Source: Glandiceps talaboti | Lineage: Eukaryota; Hemichordata; Enteropneusta; Spengelidae | Direction of reading: 5' to 3' | Assembly: GCF_964340395.1 (NCBI RefSeq) | Contig: NC_135552.1 | Location: 17,622,694-17,686,693, forward strand | Length of the DNA stretch: 64,000 nt | Part shown: in pieces, positions 12,390 through 25,864 of the stretch | Layout: every line of letters begins with the position of its first letter | Position numbering within the stretch: the first letter of the stretch is position 1 | Notes under the pieces: model-generated | The model's input: only the letters and a program-made list of their open reading frames with translations | Databases searched by the model: none | Told to the model about the DNA's origin: nothing | Made by a program: the position numbers and the translations under genes

Positions 12390-15300
12390 CTATGAGTCGG
12401 TCTTCTTGGTTGAAGTGACTGTACTAACACCATCTAATGTCATACATTTACAATGACAGTTGGTGACAGGACACTCCCTATGTTTCCTGTAAATAGAAAA
12501 TCAAAGTGCGATATTAGAGATACGGTATCAAAAGAGGAAAATGTCTTTAAATAAATTTGTCAAAAATGACAATTCCAATGGGTGGGTTAATGAGAAACTT
12601 GCACTCAATGATGACTTTTAAACTTTTTGTCATCTCAAAAATCACAATTTTCTGTGATCCAAGATTTGTAGCTACGGTAACAAGGCTTTACATCTGAACA
12701 GCATACATGTAGTTACAATAATGGTAGTTGGGTCATTAAATGTAAGTATCACATATTTTTTAAGGACTTAAAAAGTTCTTTTATGTAAGCCCTGTTTAGC
12801 AATATAATAAATTATGAAAACTAGATAAGGAAATTCAAATGAAATGTGCCTACTTGAACCATTGAGTCATGTGAACAGAATGGCCACCATGTCGACATGT
12901 CTGGCACCAAGTAAACCAATTGTTGAACTGACTACGTTTATAAGATGCTGAGTCTGTGAAAAAAACACAGTATATAATGAAATTGTGATTATTTGATGAT
13001 TCATGTAGATGGCAACACGTTTGTGTTTTTATCTGTGCATGTGTGCATGCATGTGTATGTATGTTTATGTATGTTTATGTATGTGTGAGTGTACATGCAG
13101 GGACATCTGTCTGTTTATGTGTGTTTATGTATGTGTGAGTGTACATGCATGCACGTCTGTCTGTTTATGCGTGTTTATGTATATGTGAAGGTTAAAGGTC
13201 AATAACTTTTACTCTGTACCAATCTAAGGCATGTATGGAAGAATGATCTTGTAGTCGTACATAGCTTGTGGTGGAAATGTGACAGAAAAGAGACATGCAG
13301 TTCATCCCAAATATGTGAAAGTTGATAGCTATCTGATGTTACAATCATTTCACTGTCTACTACATGTATATCATGAACTTATGAGAATTCTGTACTGTCT
13401 CTTCACTGGTCTAATTAATACGTATCAAAACAGTGACAAACTACCAGAGAACATTAAGAATGAAATCATCTCAAATTAATACTGCTATGACATCTTTGAT
13501 GGCCAAATCAATATGTATTACTGTAACTCCAAAATATTTCATTGTATTTAACAAAGAGATATCATCAATGAGAGTCACGTATAGGACCTTGTCACTTCAT
13601 TTTGGTTTCTCCTCTTATACATGGTTCTAATACTTCAATTATTATCAGTAAGACCTGATAATTTTCAACTTTTTAAACAGTAAATCATATAGGTGTATCA
13701 CAATCATAGAGATAATCTTTGTGCTAAGGCTCTTCCATCATTCGACCTAACAGCTGATAACTAAGCTTTGTGCTAAGGCTCTTCCATCATTCGATCTAAC
13801 AGCTGATAACTAACCTTGAGTTTCATGAGTTTTAGTCGTGGAAGGTGGTGTAGATGGTGTTCCCATATTGATAAGACACAATGCACACCGAGGTAAAGGT
13901 TTCCGACAACCAGGACAGCTACTTATCTGTCAAACAATTACAAATATCATAGTTTAGAGATAAAGGTTTTTGGACTCTGTAAAACAATCACAAATCTGTG
14001 GATCAAACTACAACTTTCTTCTCTATCCATAACTTATATTCAGCTTATCTGCCAAGCTTTCTTTGTGTGCTGGTCACACACTGACATATGTTTTCACAAT
14101 GAAATGTTGTGTTGAGTGTAACTAGACTATGTGCAGTTCTTACAGGTGAGAACTAGAACAGTAGAAGAGATATAATATGGACTGATCAGACATGAGGAGA
14201 GATACTGCTTAACCCATTCTGACCGTTGGTGGCGCTGTACCATGTAATTCGATCACTAGAACAGTTTGAATACATGAATACATGTACCTCAAGATGATAT
14301 TTTGTTTAAATTTCACACAAGTGTGCAGCTGTAACAATTTTCATCATTTTTTTCATGAAATGACTAAACTGATGATACAACCTTTTATTATTCATAGCAC
14401 AGTATTTCATTTTCATTTTTACTAGAAACATTTAAATATTCTTTGACAATTTTTTTCATCAATTCAAAATTTGAGCTATATGTTGAAACCTCCTTCAATG
14501 GAGACCCAACTGTAACAGTGGTGAAGGAATGTAAACAGTGCCACCAACATTTCAAGTGTGTACATGTTCCTGACTGGTATGCAAGTAAATACGTAACTGT
14601 CCTTCCAAGGGTAATAGTTATTAAGTAATGCCAAATATTACTACATAAAGATAAAAAGCTTATAATACAGAATAACACAGAAAATTGTGTAATGTTTGAG
14701 GTTGTGCCTCTTTTGGATGAACTTACCTTAGATTTATTAGACATTCCAGCACCAAAACCCGCTGTCATGAGTCTTGCTCTAGACGACCCTGTTAGCATAT
14801 TGCTGGCTATTGATTTACCACAAAAATTACAACTGATAAAGACTTGCTGGGAAGGTCTACTGCTCTGATCACACTGACTTCTATATATATCAAACTTGGC
14901 CCTGGAATAAAAAAAAAGATTCAAGATTTTATGAGTGGTTTGTTATCATATTTGTAAGTGAAGACATATTTACAACTAAAATAACAAATATGCAAATTTA
15001 CTCTTACAGCAAAACAAGTGCACAAATGCATCTATCCATCCATCCATCCATCCATCCATCCATCCATCCATCCATCCATCCATCCATCCACACATCCATC
15101 CATCCATCCATCCATCCATCCATCCATCCATCCATCCATCCATCCACACATCCATCCATCCATCCATCCATCCATCCATCCATCCATCCATCCATCCATC
15201 CATCCATCCATCCATCAATCCATCCACCCATCCACCCACCCACCCACCCATCCATCCATCCAAACATCCATCCATCCCTGCCCAAACACACACCCACTGA

Positions 15301-18300
15301 AGTTTCCATACTCACATGGTATAACTACATATACAATGTAGTACAAAACGTAGGCAGGCTTACCTCTCATGCCAAAGTCTCCATCTATCTAACAGACTTC
15401 TATAACAGTCCATCCAGTGTTGGACTCTTTCATCTTTGGATATATCACCTGGTAAGGCTTGTATCATCACTAAACTGGCAGTTTGTACATCACCACTCTG
15501 AAAACCAAGTACATTTATATATCAAAACAGGTAAGTTCTTTACAGAGTCTCCAATCAATGAAAGTTACCCCAGAGCATGACTGGAAAATAATGCCATACA
15601 ATGTAACATTCATAATTACTTAGCATGATAAGTTAGTACTGTACAGATAATCAACACTAATCAATTCACAGTCACCATGAAATATTCTAAACATGGATTT
15701 TTTGAATACTAATTTCAAATGACAAATAGGCAATATCTTTATCACATACCGATACTGAAAAATAACAAATCTAACAAACCATGTGTAGTTTACATACACA
15801 AAACTGGTCACACTATTGCAATACTACACCAGAACATATCATACATGTGTGTCTTTTCATTATCAAAAGAAATGTGGCATACAGTTCACTAATTTTCTGT
15901 GCAAAAGTAGAGAAAACTGAATGATTGCAGTGCTAGTGTAGTCTTACTTACCATATCTACATATTTGGCCATCAAATCTACACCATCTTTAGTTAGTCCA
16001 GTCAATAACATGCCTTCTAAATTACCATCGTTTATCATTTGTTTGGTTAAAACATCAATATAGTCAGATAACTGCCCATCAGATAAAAACAAACAGGCAA
16101 AGGAAACTCGGTCTTCCACCTTCATTCCAGACTCACTCTGTAAGGTACGGGGTAGATATGGATTTAGAGGTGTTTAATAAGTTTTTACAAACTAGTCATA
16201 CCACACTGTAATCTTTCAATATTGACCAACCAATCAGACTGCATGCAAGTTTCTTGCTGAACCAATCACATTGTATGCAAATCTCTAGTCTGAATACTGA
16301 CCAATCAGATTGCATACAACTTTCTTGCCTGACCAATCAGATTGTATGCAAGTTTTTTGTCTGACCAATAAGATTGCATACAATTTTATTGCTCAACCAC
16401 TCACATGCTATGCAAGTTTCTAGTCTACATACTGACCACTCAAATAATTTGGCTAGTTTCTAATCACTGACCAATCAGAGTCGATGTAGCTTAAAATCTG
16501 TATACTGACCAATCAGAATCACTATACTAAACTCACCAAGACAAGTTCATAGCGATCACTATCACTTGTTAAGAATGCAAACATCGCTCTGAGGTAGGGG
16601 TTCTTTAGTTGCATACAAAGAGTACCACACATCTCTCTCCATAGAGTATTTTTGTCATCTGTGTATCCAGACAGTGCCATGGCAACCACGTTGAGATTGA
16701 GGTCCCCCTCTGTTGAGAGACAAAATGACATTACATACGTTAGAAGATATTTGTGGAGCAATGGAGTGAGAGACAAGTGTATTTAAGGCATGAACTTACC
16801 TTCCTTGTCATTGGTAGATTTAGCCCTTGTATTCAATACCAAAGGTATCAACTAACATTTACTGTCACTGGTAGATTTAGCACTTCTATTCAATACCAAA
16901 GGCATCAACTAACCTTCCTCGTCATTGGTAGATTTAGCACTTCTATTCAATAGCAAAGCCATTGTCATTGGCAGATTTCACCCTTCTATTACCAAAGCCA
17001 TGAACTAACCTTTCTTATCATTGGTAGATTTAGCACTTCTATTCAATATATCGATAGTTTTTCTAAGTTTTAGATTAAACAATGCTATAGCTGCAGCTCG
17101 TTCAAATTCTCCATTTTCTTCTAATCTGTAAATAATGAAAAACATACTTCAAGTTATTACCATCAAGAGTTGAAGATAATTACATATTATTCTCCAATAT
17201 TTTTCTTTGTTCAGTAAAGGAAACATCAGTGACCTAAGGGGCTTTGTTACTACAAGTCGTGAGACGAGTAGTGACAAAACCCTTAGGTAATGAGTATTTT
17301 GTGGCTGAATGAAGAAAAATATTGGAGAATAACATAATTATACCAGTGCCAGTAAATATCAAAGAAAAGTCGGATAAATTAATGGCAATTTTGACTCTTA
17401 TTTCGAACACAGCAGAACCAGTGACATAGTTGTGGGTTGTTGTGACATAGATGTACGTTATTGTGACGTAGAATGGCCAGAGTATAAATTCCATATTTTT
17501 TTGTTCAACTTGGCTTGTGTATGGTATAACAAAGTATATATTTGCAAAAAAAAAAGAAAAAAAAAGAAGCAATAAACGTCTTGTCTAAAATTAAAAAATG
17601 TATATATTTATGAAATTGACTTTAAAACAAAAGGGGGAAATGAAAGACATGATAGCTACTGCTTTTCTGTCACTGACAAGACTGGTTGGACTCTATGAAA
17701 TCAATGGGTACTCTACATTTTATTGTCTGACAAGCATTGCTGTTGCAATTTCAACCCACAGCATTTATGGTATACATATTTCTTTCAAATTACTTTTGAC
17801 CAGAAGTCTTAATACATTTTAAAATTATGTTCATCTGAATACTCTTCCCTTTGTCCTTGATGCAATCTGCCTCTCTACAAATCATCAACTTTTGTTTGAT
17901 TGATTAATGATTGAATAATGATTGATCATTATTTTTTGAATGTTTCTGTTTGAGTACTTTTTAAATATAGGGTACTAGATAGGTAAATTTTTAAAAAAAT
18001 GAAAAATTTGAAATTTATAGTTACACATAATACCTTACATGTAATCACAATTAAAACAAAGCAACACTTACTCATTTAAGAAGCCTTCAAGGTCATTGTC
18101 AAAATTCCAGCCACAAAGATGTAATATACGTGTTCTAGAAAGAAGAGATGTTGATATTGTACTGAGAATAGTAAGAAGACTTAGTTATCATCAACGTTGG
18201 TTCTATATCACTGAGAATACAACAATGTACTTGATATAATATAGAGCTAACAAACATGAAGGTACACGGTGGAACTGCAACAGAACCAAACTTTGAAATG

Positions 18301-21300
18301 AACATACTTAATTTAACATTCATAAAGGTAAAAGGAGTCACTCTAAATGTGTTCTGTTCTGTCCTGATTTACTATGATGGTCTTTGAAAATGTACACAGG
18401 TTGCCTTGCACTTGACTTTCGCACCATAAACCTTAAACCATATTCACAAGGCATCCTACCGAAGCACTCCACATACCAAACTCTGGATACACAATTTTTG
18501 ATTTATGCATAGTTTAGTATCAATAATAGAGTCACATGTGAATGAACATAGCGCAAGTTTAGAACTTCAGGAGGAGCATTTGCCCAGTGGTGTCAAATAT
18601 ATGAGGACAGTCTTAGATGAGGGCAAGAAGTCTGTATAATTACATTGATCTAATACTACCATGCCTTGTATCCATGGTACACGATACAAAAATGTTTGGT
18701 GCCCCTATAAATTGAAACTATTTACACTACTACGGCAAGACTGGAGGATCCTAACGAATGACATCACACAAACTGGATAAACAAAGCTAACATTATAATC
18801 TTTGACTAACCTGTCTTCACTCCTATAAACCAATGATTCCAATGGCCAATCCAATCCCTCCCAAGACACCGATCCTACATCGCTTTTCAAACACAAACCA
18901 GTACTGTTTAAGTCACCATTTATCATAGATTTCACACCAGGTAATTTGATGACACTCTTTCCAGTATTTCTTATCTTACCCTCATCTCTCAGACTCTTCA
19001 CCTGTGAGGCAGTGTTAAGGTAAAGTTGCACTCTCATCATATCAAGACATAATGAAATATTACATACTCTGCATGGTTAAATAGTTCAAAAGATAGCCGA
19101 TTACCTGCAGATATGACTGGCTGAAATTGCCGACATTTCCAATGTTGTTAGAAAATTCTTACCGATTACCTGCAGATATGACTGGCTGAAATTGCCGACA
19201 TTTCCAATGTTGTTAGAAAATTCTTACCAAATAGTCATACATAATGAGTTTAGACAAATTACATATGATATATAACAATCCTATGTTACATAACAAGGCC
19301 TTGGAGAAACTCATTATTTCAGATTCTAGGTGGTCATTATTCGGAATAATTGGTATCCAATGCCCTAATAACCCTACAGAAGAAAATCATCAACAGATAA
19401 GCATTTACAAGTGGAACTTGTTACATACAGGGAAAGTAAACATATGAATTGGATTAATAACACTTGGCACAGCATGTTGGAAATACAGAGAGACAAGAAT
19501 AACATGCCATCACTTTATAAGAACAGTTTTATGGCCACCATACATGATAGTTCAGTTCACAAATAAATTTGCAGTTCCTCTGGCATTTCATATACACTTA
19601 AAGTGGCCATAAAACTATTCTTATCAAAGCATGACATGTAATACAAATCTCTGTACTTCCAACATGCTGTGCTAAGTGTTATTAATCAAATTCATGTGTT
19701 TACTTTCCCTGTTTGTAACAGGTTCTGTTCGTCAATGCTTTGATGTCGACAGTTGTATTTTCATAATATATCACCATGGAACAACAGTCTCTCTCATGTG
19801 TGTGTTTAATCACATGGTCACTAAAGTGTAACAACCTAGGTAGGCTTTTACATCAAAGGATATCAGCAAGCCATGACCATAGAGTTGCTAGTTTACTATC
19901 GCCTGTCATTTCACCATTCTCACTAAGTGAATCAACATTTAGTCCGTATCCTGCTTTGGCACGCTGTTTTATCTTGATAGAGATATCATCGTCATCCACG
20001 GTTTGATTATCCAGTCCATGAAAACCTTGTAATAGTTTCTTTCCACAGGACCATGTCACACTGGCTTGTGGAGACCATGCCTGTATGTAAGATTGAGATA
20101 AATTAGTTACTGAACGCTACAATTTACACTTTGAGATACAACCACCAATGCCTCCCGACAGTTAATGTTAGAACACCAATACTTACCAATGCAATCCTTT
20201 CAAACAATGCCAGTGAGTGAACACCAATGCTTAACTGTGCAATCCTTTCAAATATTGTAATATCTTTAATAGCGCCCCTACTGTTATTGTTAGAACACCA
20301 ATACTTACCAATGCAATCCTTTCAAATATTGTAATATCTTTAATAGCGCCCCCTACAGTTAATGTTAGAACACCAATACTTACCAATGCAATCCTTTCAA
20401 ATACTGTAATATCTTTAATAGCGCCCCCTACAGTTAATGTTAGAACACCAATACTTACCAATGCAATCCTTTCAAATATTGTAATATCTTTAATAGCGTC
20501 CCCTACAGTTAATGTTAGAACACCAATACTTACCAACGCAATCCTTTCAAATACTGTAATATCTTTAATAGCGCCCCCTACAGTTATTGACAACATTCTG
20601 TTTTCATGAGTAGGATGCCAGGCAAATGAAGACACAATATGGTTACCAAGAAATGCTGAAAGTAAAAAGAAAATTGGTGAAACTGTGCTCAGAATTTTGC
20701 ATTTGAGTACAAATATTGTCAACTGTTTTGCTAGTTGTCTCACGACTTTTACTGTATCTACCTGATGTGTTCATCACAAACAACACAGATTTGGCAATAA
20801 TTAAATTCTTTTATGTGAATTCTTCTACAATATTTCATTTTGGATATTTTTCACAATTTACCATTTTGGCGAACATTTCTAACATCCTAAAAACTTTGAT
20901 GAGGCAATGATCTATATTTAGTACTGACTGAAACTCAAATAGAATATGAAGTATATTTAGATGGTTAACGTTATCATACATGTACAAGAATCTCACTTAC
21001 GAAACTAAATTGAAATAATTTAAGTTTGAAATGAAAACCTAAAAACACAAGATAACAGCCAGAGTATGTCTGCTAACTACTGTTTTTTTGTTTTCTTTTC
21101 TTACGTTGAACTGTTCTTTCTATTATAGCAGGTTCTACATCTTCGCCACCTAGTAATAACAAAGATGTGTAATTAGAAAGATTATGGAAAGCGAAAAACA
21201 ACCACTTGTAAAATAAAATTATATATGAGACTGTTTTACGTATGGTTGGCAAGAAGACTACAACAGCAACATGACAGGAAGGGTATTCCCCAAAAGTAGT

Positions 21301-24300
21301 TAGCAAAGGTCATCAACATCCCATACTCACAAAATGTAACCCTATTGTTTCTGTAATAAGTGACATCTTCTGATGCTTATTGGTGACCAACTAGAATTCC
21401 TTTGGGCTTGAACCTTGGACATGTAACATTCACATTGCACGTTTTACTGCATACTTTGCAGCCATTGATGTGTGTACACGTTTTACAGCATACTTTGCAG
21501 ACATTGATGTGTGTACATAGTATGACATTACAAAGGATTACAGTAAAAAAGTAAATATAAATACTTACTAAATGTTGTATGTTGTACATCATAGAGATTA
21601 ACAACAGGACTATCTTTACAAAGTACAGCTAGTAGACCGAGTCTGGTTGGACACCAGGATAATCTGTTTATAGGTCTAGTTTCATTCACTGTCACAACGT
21701 TGCCATGGTTAAGGTAAATTTACGATACACTTATTCATTCTTACAGTGTAGAAAGTTGTCCTTTTGACGACAGACTACTTATAAATGTTCCTCTACTTTT
21801 TAAACATTACCCAGTTCATCTTCAGATTTAGTGAAGTTCTTCAAAGATTTCCTTACAACATGACAAGTTTCAAAAGCACTGATTGCCATGAACACAGCAA
21901 GATGCCATTGACATTCACAAATCAATGTTGAAATACTTTATCTACAACAACAGACATCAGACTATTGATGAACGGAACCTGTTACAAACAGGGAAAGTAA
22001 ACAAACGAATTGGATTAATAACACTTGGCTCAGCATGTTGGAACAGCAGAGACTTGTACTACACACCATGGTCTGATAAGAACAGTTTTATGGCCTCTTT
22101 ATGTGTACATGAAATGTCAGGGGAACTGGAAATTTGTTTGTGAACATGAACTATTATGGAAAGAGGCCACAAAACTGTTCTTATGAAATGATGGAAGGTA
22201 ATACAAGTCCAACATGCTGTGCCTAGTGTTATTAATCCAATTCAGTTCTTTACTTTCTCTGTTTGTAACAGATTCCGTCCGTCGATGGTCTGATGTCGAC
22301 AACAAGGTCTAGTAAGAAATTCATAACTTACTGACATCTACCACTTCAAATTTTTTTTTGAGGGTTGTGATTTGAGAAAATGACTTTAGTAGTATATACT
22401 GTGATAACTGTTAAAAGAATTTATAGTCTGCTGCAAACTTTGAAAGTATAAATGACTATAGAACAGTGTTCAATAACAAATAATGGCACATGACTACAAC
22501 ACTCTAAGGATATAGGTTTTTCAAAGTTCCTGAGATCCCATATAGTGACTTGTCCTTCACTATATGATGCCAGTCTAGCAGCTGAGTGTTGGTCAGCTGT
22601 TAAACCATACACTGCCTTGGTGATTGCCACCTTAGTTGGCCTGGATGGATCTACAAAACAGAATAAGAGAATTCAGTTAAAGTTCATGGATGATCAACTT
22701 TGGCGTTAAATCATTACGATAATAACTCCATGGTGTATGGTGTAAAATTATGCAGAAATACTTGCATTTATTGACTGAGTATTTTAACTCAAAACTTGGA
22801 TATAGTTCATTTCTTAGCTTGAGACAGCTTCATCTGATATTTTCACTACTACAAAACTTTGTGATTTTACAGTCTTCAGGAAGTTCTCAAACTTCCAAAG
22901 ACCAATTTTCTCTAATTACCAGACTGGCAAATTGTATTCATGTGCAAGAAGGCATTTTTGTCAGTACTTATTTTTGTGTTTGTGTTTTCCGGCGAACTTA
23001 GTGAGTGAAAATAACTCTTTTGTGAAAATTTCCATGTTTACAGTAATATGTAATTTCCTCTACGATTAACTTCCTACATACATTGTAGAAAATGTTCAAT
23101 CACACACAGCATGAGGAGTGTAAAGTTTCAATACTATACAAAAGTCTCTACGGAAAGACTATAAAAGTATGTCAATATGTACAGTGTTTTTTGTTAAGAG
23201 TTCTCTAGTCATTTTACAGAGATTCCCTACCAAAATTATGGTACAACATATTGGAAACTATGCCAGTTTTACCACATTGCCCTTTTTGTTTCTGAGCTTC
23301 CCCAACTTGAGCAAAAATACTGTAAATTAGTAAATCTTGATGACAGCATTTTTAATTTATTGTATTGTTAGCAGTGATGATTAAACACTCCTTTCTGATA
23401 CCTTAAACCTAGATATTTTTGCTACTAAAAACGTTTACAATTTTACACTCTTCAGCTAGTTCTCAAAGACTAATATTTACTAATTACCAGACTGGTTACA
23501 TTTGTGTTCAAGGCAGCACTTATTTTTGTGTTTTTGTTTTCCAGTGAAATTAGCGAAAATAAGTTTTTAGCGAAAATTTCCCAGTTTACAGTATGACGCC
23601 TACATGTTAGCCTTGAAACAATCTAAAAACATGGACAGACTTTCAACTAAGCATGATTGACGATATGAGCAATGAAATGATAATGAGGCTATCTTGAGAC
23701 AAGATATTAAGATATTAAGATATTAAGAGAAATAGAACAAGAAGGCCCTTTCCCTTATTCCATAGTACTTATGGCAACTTCAAAACACACACTCAAAATA
23801 TATACATAAAATTCAAAATTTGAGGAGAGATACAAATAAACGATATTACCTCGTAGGTCGAAGACTCGTAGATATTTGTTATTCATTCCAGTAATAAATG
23901 TATTTGGATCGTGATAGGACCAGGCTATTGAGGTTGTGGTCTCAGAAAGACCTGTCAAAAAAATAAAACAAATACATCAATATTTTTAAACATAATTATC
24001 AACTTGATTACAATGTCATTAAATGCTGGACAACAAAACAAATATATCTGTACAAGTTTCGGGAAAATTTCAGAAACTAAACAGACAGCTGAAACAAAAG
24101 AGTGATTTCAACAGTTACACATTGTCAACAGAATTTCTCTGTCTGTAATGTGCTATGACATTGACATTGACAAAAAACTTCCCTAACTCCACTTGAACTT
24201 ATCTGGTGACATGAAGGACTTACCTAACTCCACTAATGGTTTGATTGCTGATGAAGGACTACCTAACTCTACCAGTGGTTTGGTCACTGAAGGACTTACC

Positions 24301-25511
24301 TAACTCTATTAATGGTTTGGTCACGGAAGACGGACTCTCAGAATATCCCATGGTCCTAGTTCTTTCAGGTGTGGAACTCAAATCCACTGCTGTGATAGAA
24401 ATGTGATGAAAATGCAATCATGGAATATTATCATTTTGAAAAGCAATGTGATTTAGATACACTTGGCAAGTGGCCACACTGTAGGTAGCTACATAGAATA
24501 AACAGACCAATCTTGACAAGAGTGACCTTTGACCCAATCAGGTCACTATCAATTGTCTAATGGCAACAATTAACTATTGAAGGGGTTGGGAGGGGAGGAA
24601 GTGGGGCCTGGAATTAATGGAATGACAGACTTTGAATAAATTTACCGACAGTTGCCTTTCATTATAGTGGCACAATTGTATCAATATTTTCATCTCAAAG
24701 ATTGTCACTATTTTACTATGTTAGGCAAACTTCAAACTAGACAGACTAAAGGTCTTGCTGAATAAATATATCATGTGTAAAATTGCATATCACCACAACA
24801 AGTCCTAACAAATTTGAAATCTGCATAGCAACATATTGTACTTTGATATGTAATTATTACAATGTTGAAAGCACATGGCTTGATGATTTCTGAATTGATA
24901 ACAAAATGCCACTGAACTTACTTGGTTTAGTATTGATATCCCAGATCAATATAGAATAATCAGTTCTCGACTTCTCACCAAAACCAGCAGCCAACTAGAA
25001 AATAAAAATAAAAATTTTGAATTAATTTAATAATCAGCATAAAAAGTAAGTCCACCTTTAATTGCCGAGTTCAAACACACTTTTTGATGTAAATAATACT
25101 AAATAGAAGAAAATCTTGATGTACTTTGACACTACATTGATGTTTTGTTCTGTATCTTAGAAAAGACATTACAATTGAATAAAACTCTCCTACATTCCCA
25201 CATTTATTCACAGTCAAAACAAGTGAGAAAAACTCATTGCCATTACACAATATTTGTCATACACAACAAAAACGAAGACTGATAAACAAATAAAACCATA
25301 TTTTCTGTCTGACTGATTGGTTTACTGATTGATTCATTCATTGACAGACTGGCTGACTGAGACTGATTGATAGATTGATTGACTGACTATTGATTGATTG
25401 ATTGATTAATTGACTATTAATTATTTGATTGATTGATTGGTTGATTGATTGATCGATTGATTGATTGATTGAGACTACTTGACTGACTGGGAGATAGACT
25501 GATTGACTGAC

Positions 25512-25545
<34 letters not shown>

Positions 25546-25800
25546 CTATTAATTATTTGATTGATTGATTGATTGATTGATCGATTGATTGATTGACAGA
25601 CTACTTGACTGACTGGGAGATAGACTGATTGACTGACTATTAATTAATTGATTAATTGATTAATTGATTGATTGATAGATTGATTGATTGATTCACTGGT
25701 TGACTGACTGATTGATTCATTGAAATACTACTTGACTGACTGAGAGATAGACTGATGGATAGATTGATAGATTGATTGATTGATTGATTGATTGATTGAC

Positions 25801-25864
<64 letters not shown>

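Noticed and set aside
14976-15341. Trp-Met-Asp-Gly and Ser-Ile-His-Pro frames
   Set aside because: They translate the CATC microsatellite inside a MIOS intron.
18705-19040. Stand-alone gene reading of the 111-codon minus-strand frame
   Set aside because: The interior is MIOS exon 19001-18811; the extra codons at both ends are intronic read-through beyond the acceptor and donor.
19860-19880. Perfect U12-type AT-AC donor word ATATCCTTT at the end of MIOS exon 20080-19878
   Set aside because: The exon would end in phase 1 and no AC or AG acceptor in the right phase was found before the next exon. A GT donor at 19877 with the 16-nt microexon keeps phase, so the U12 reading was not adopted.
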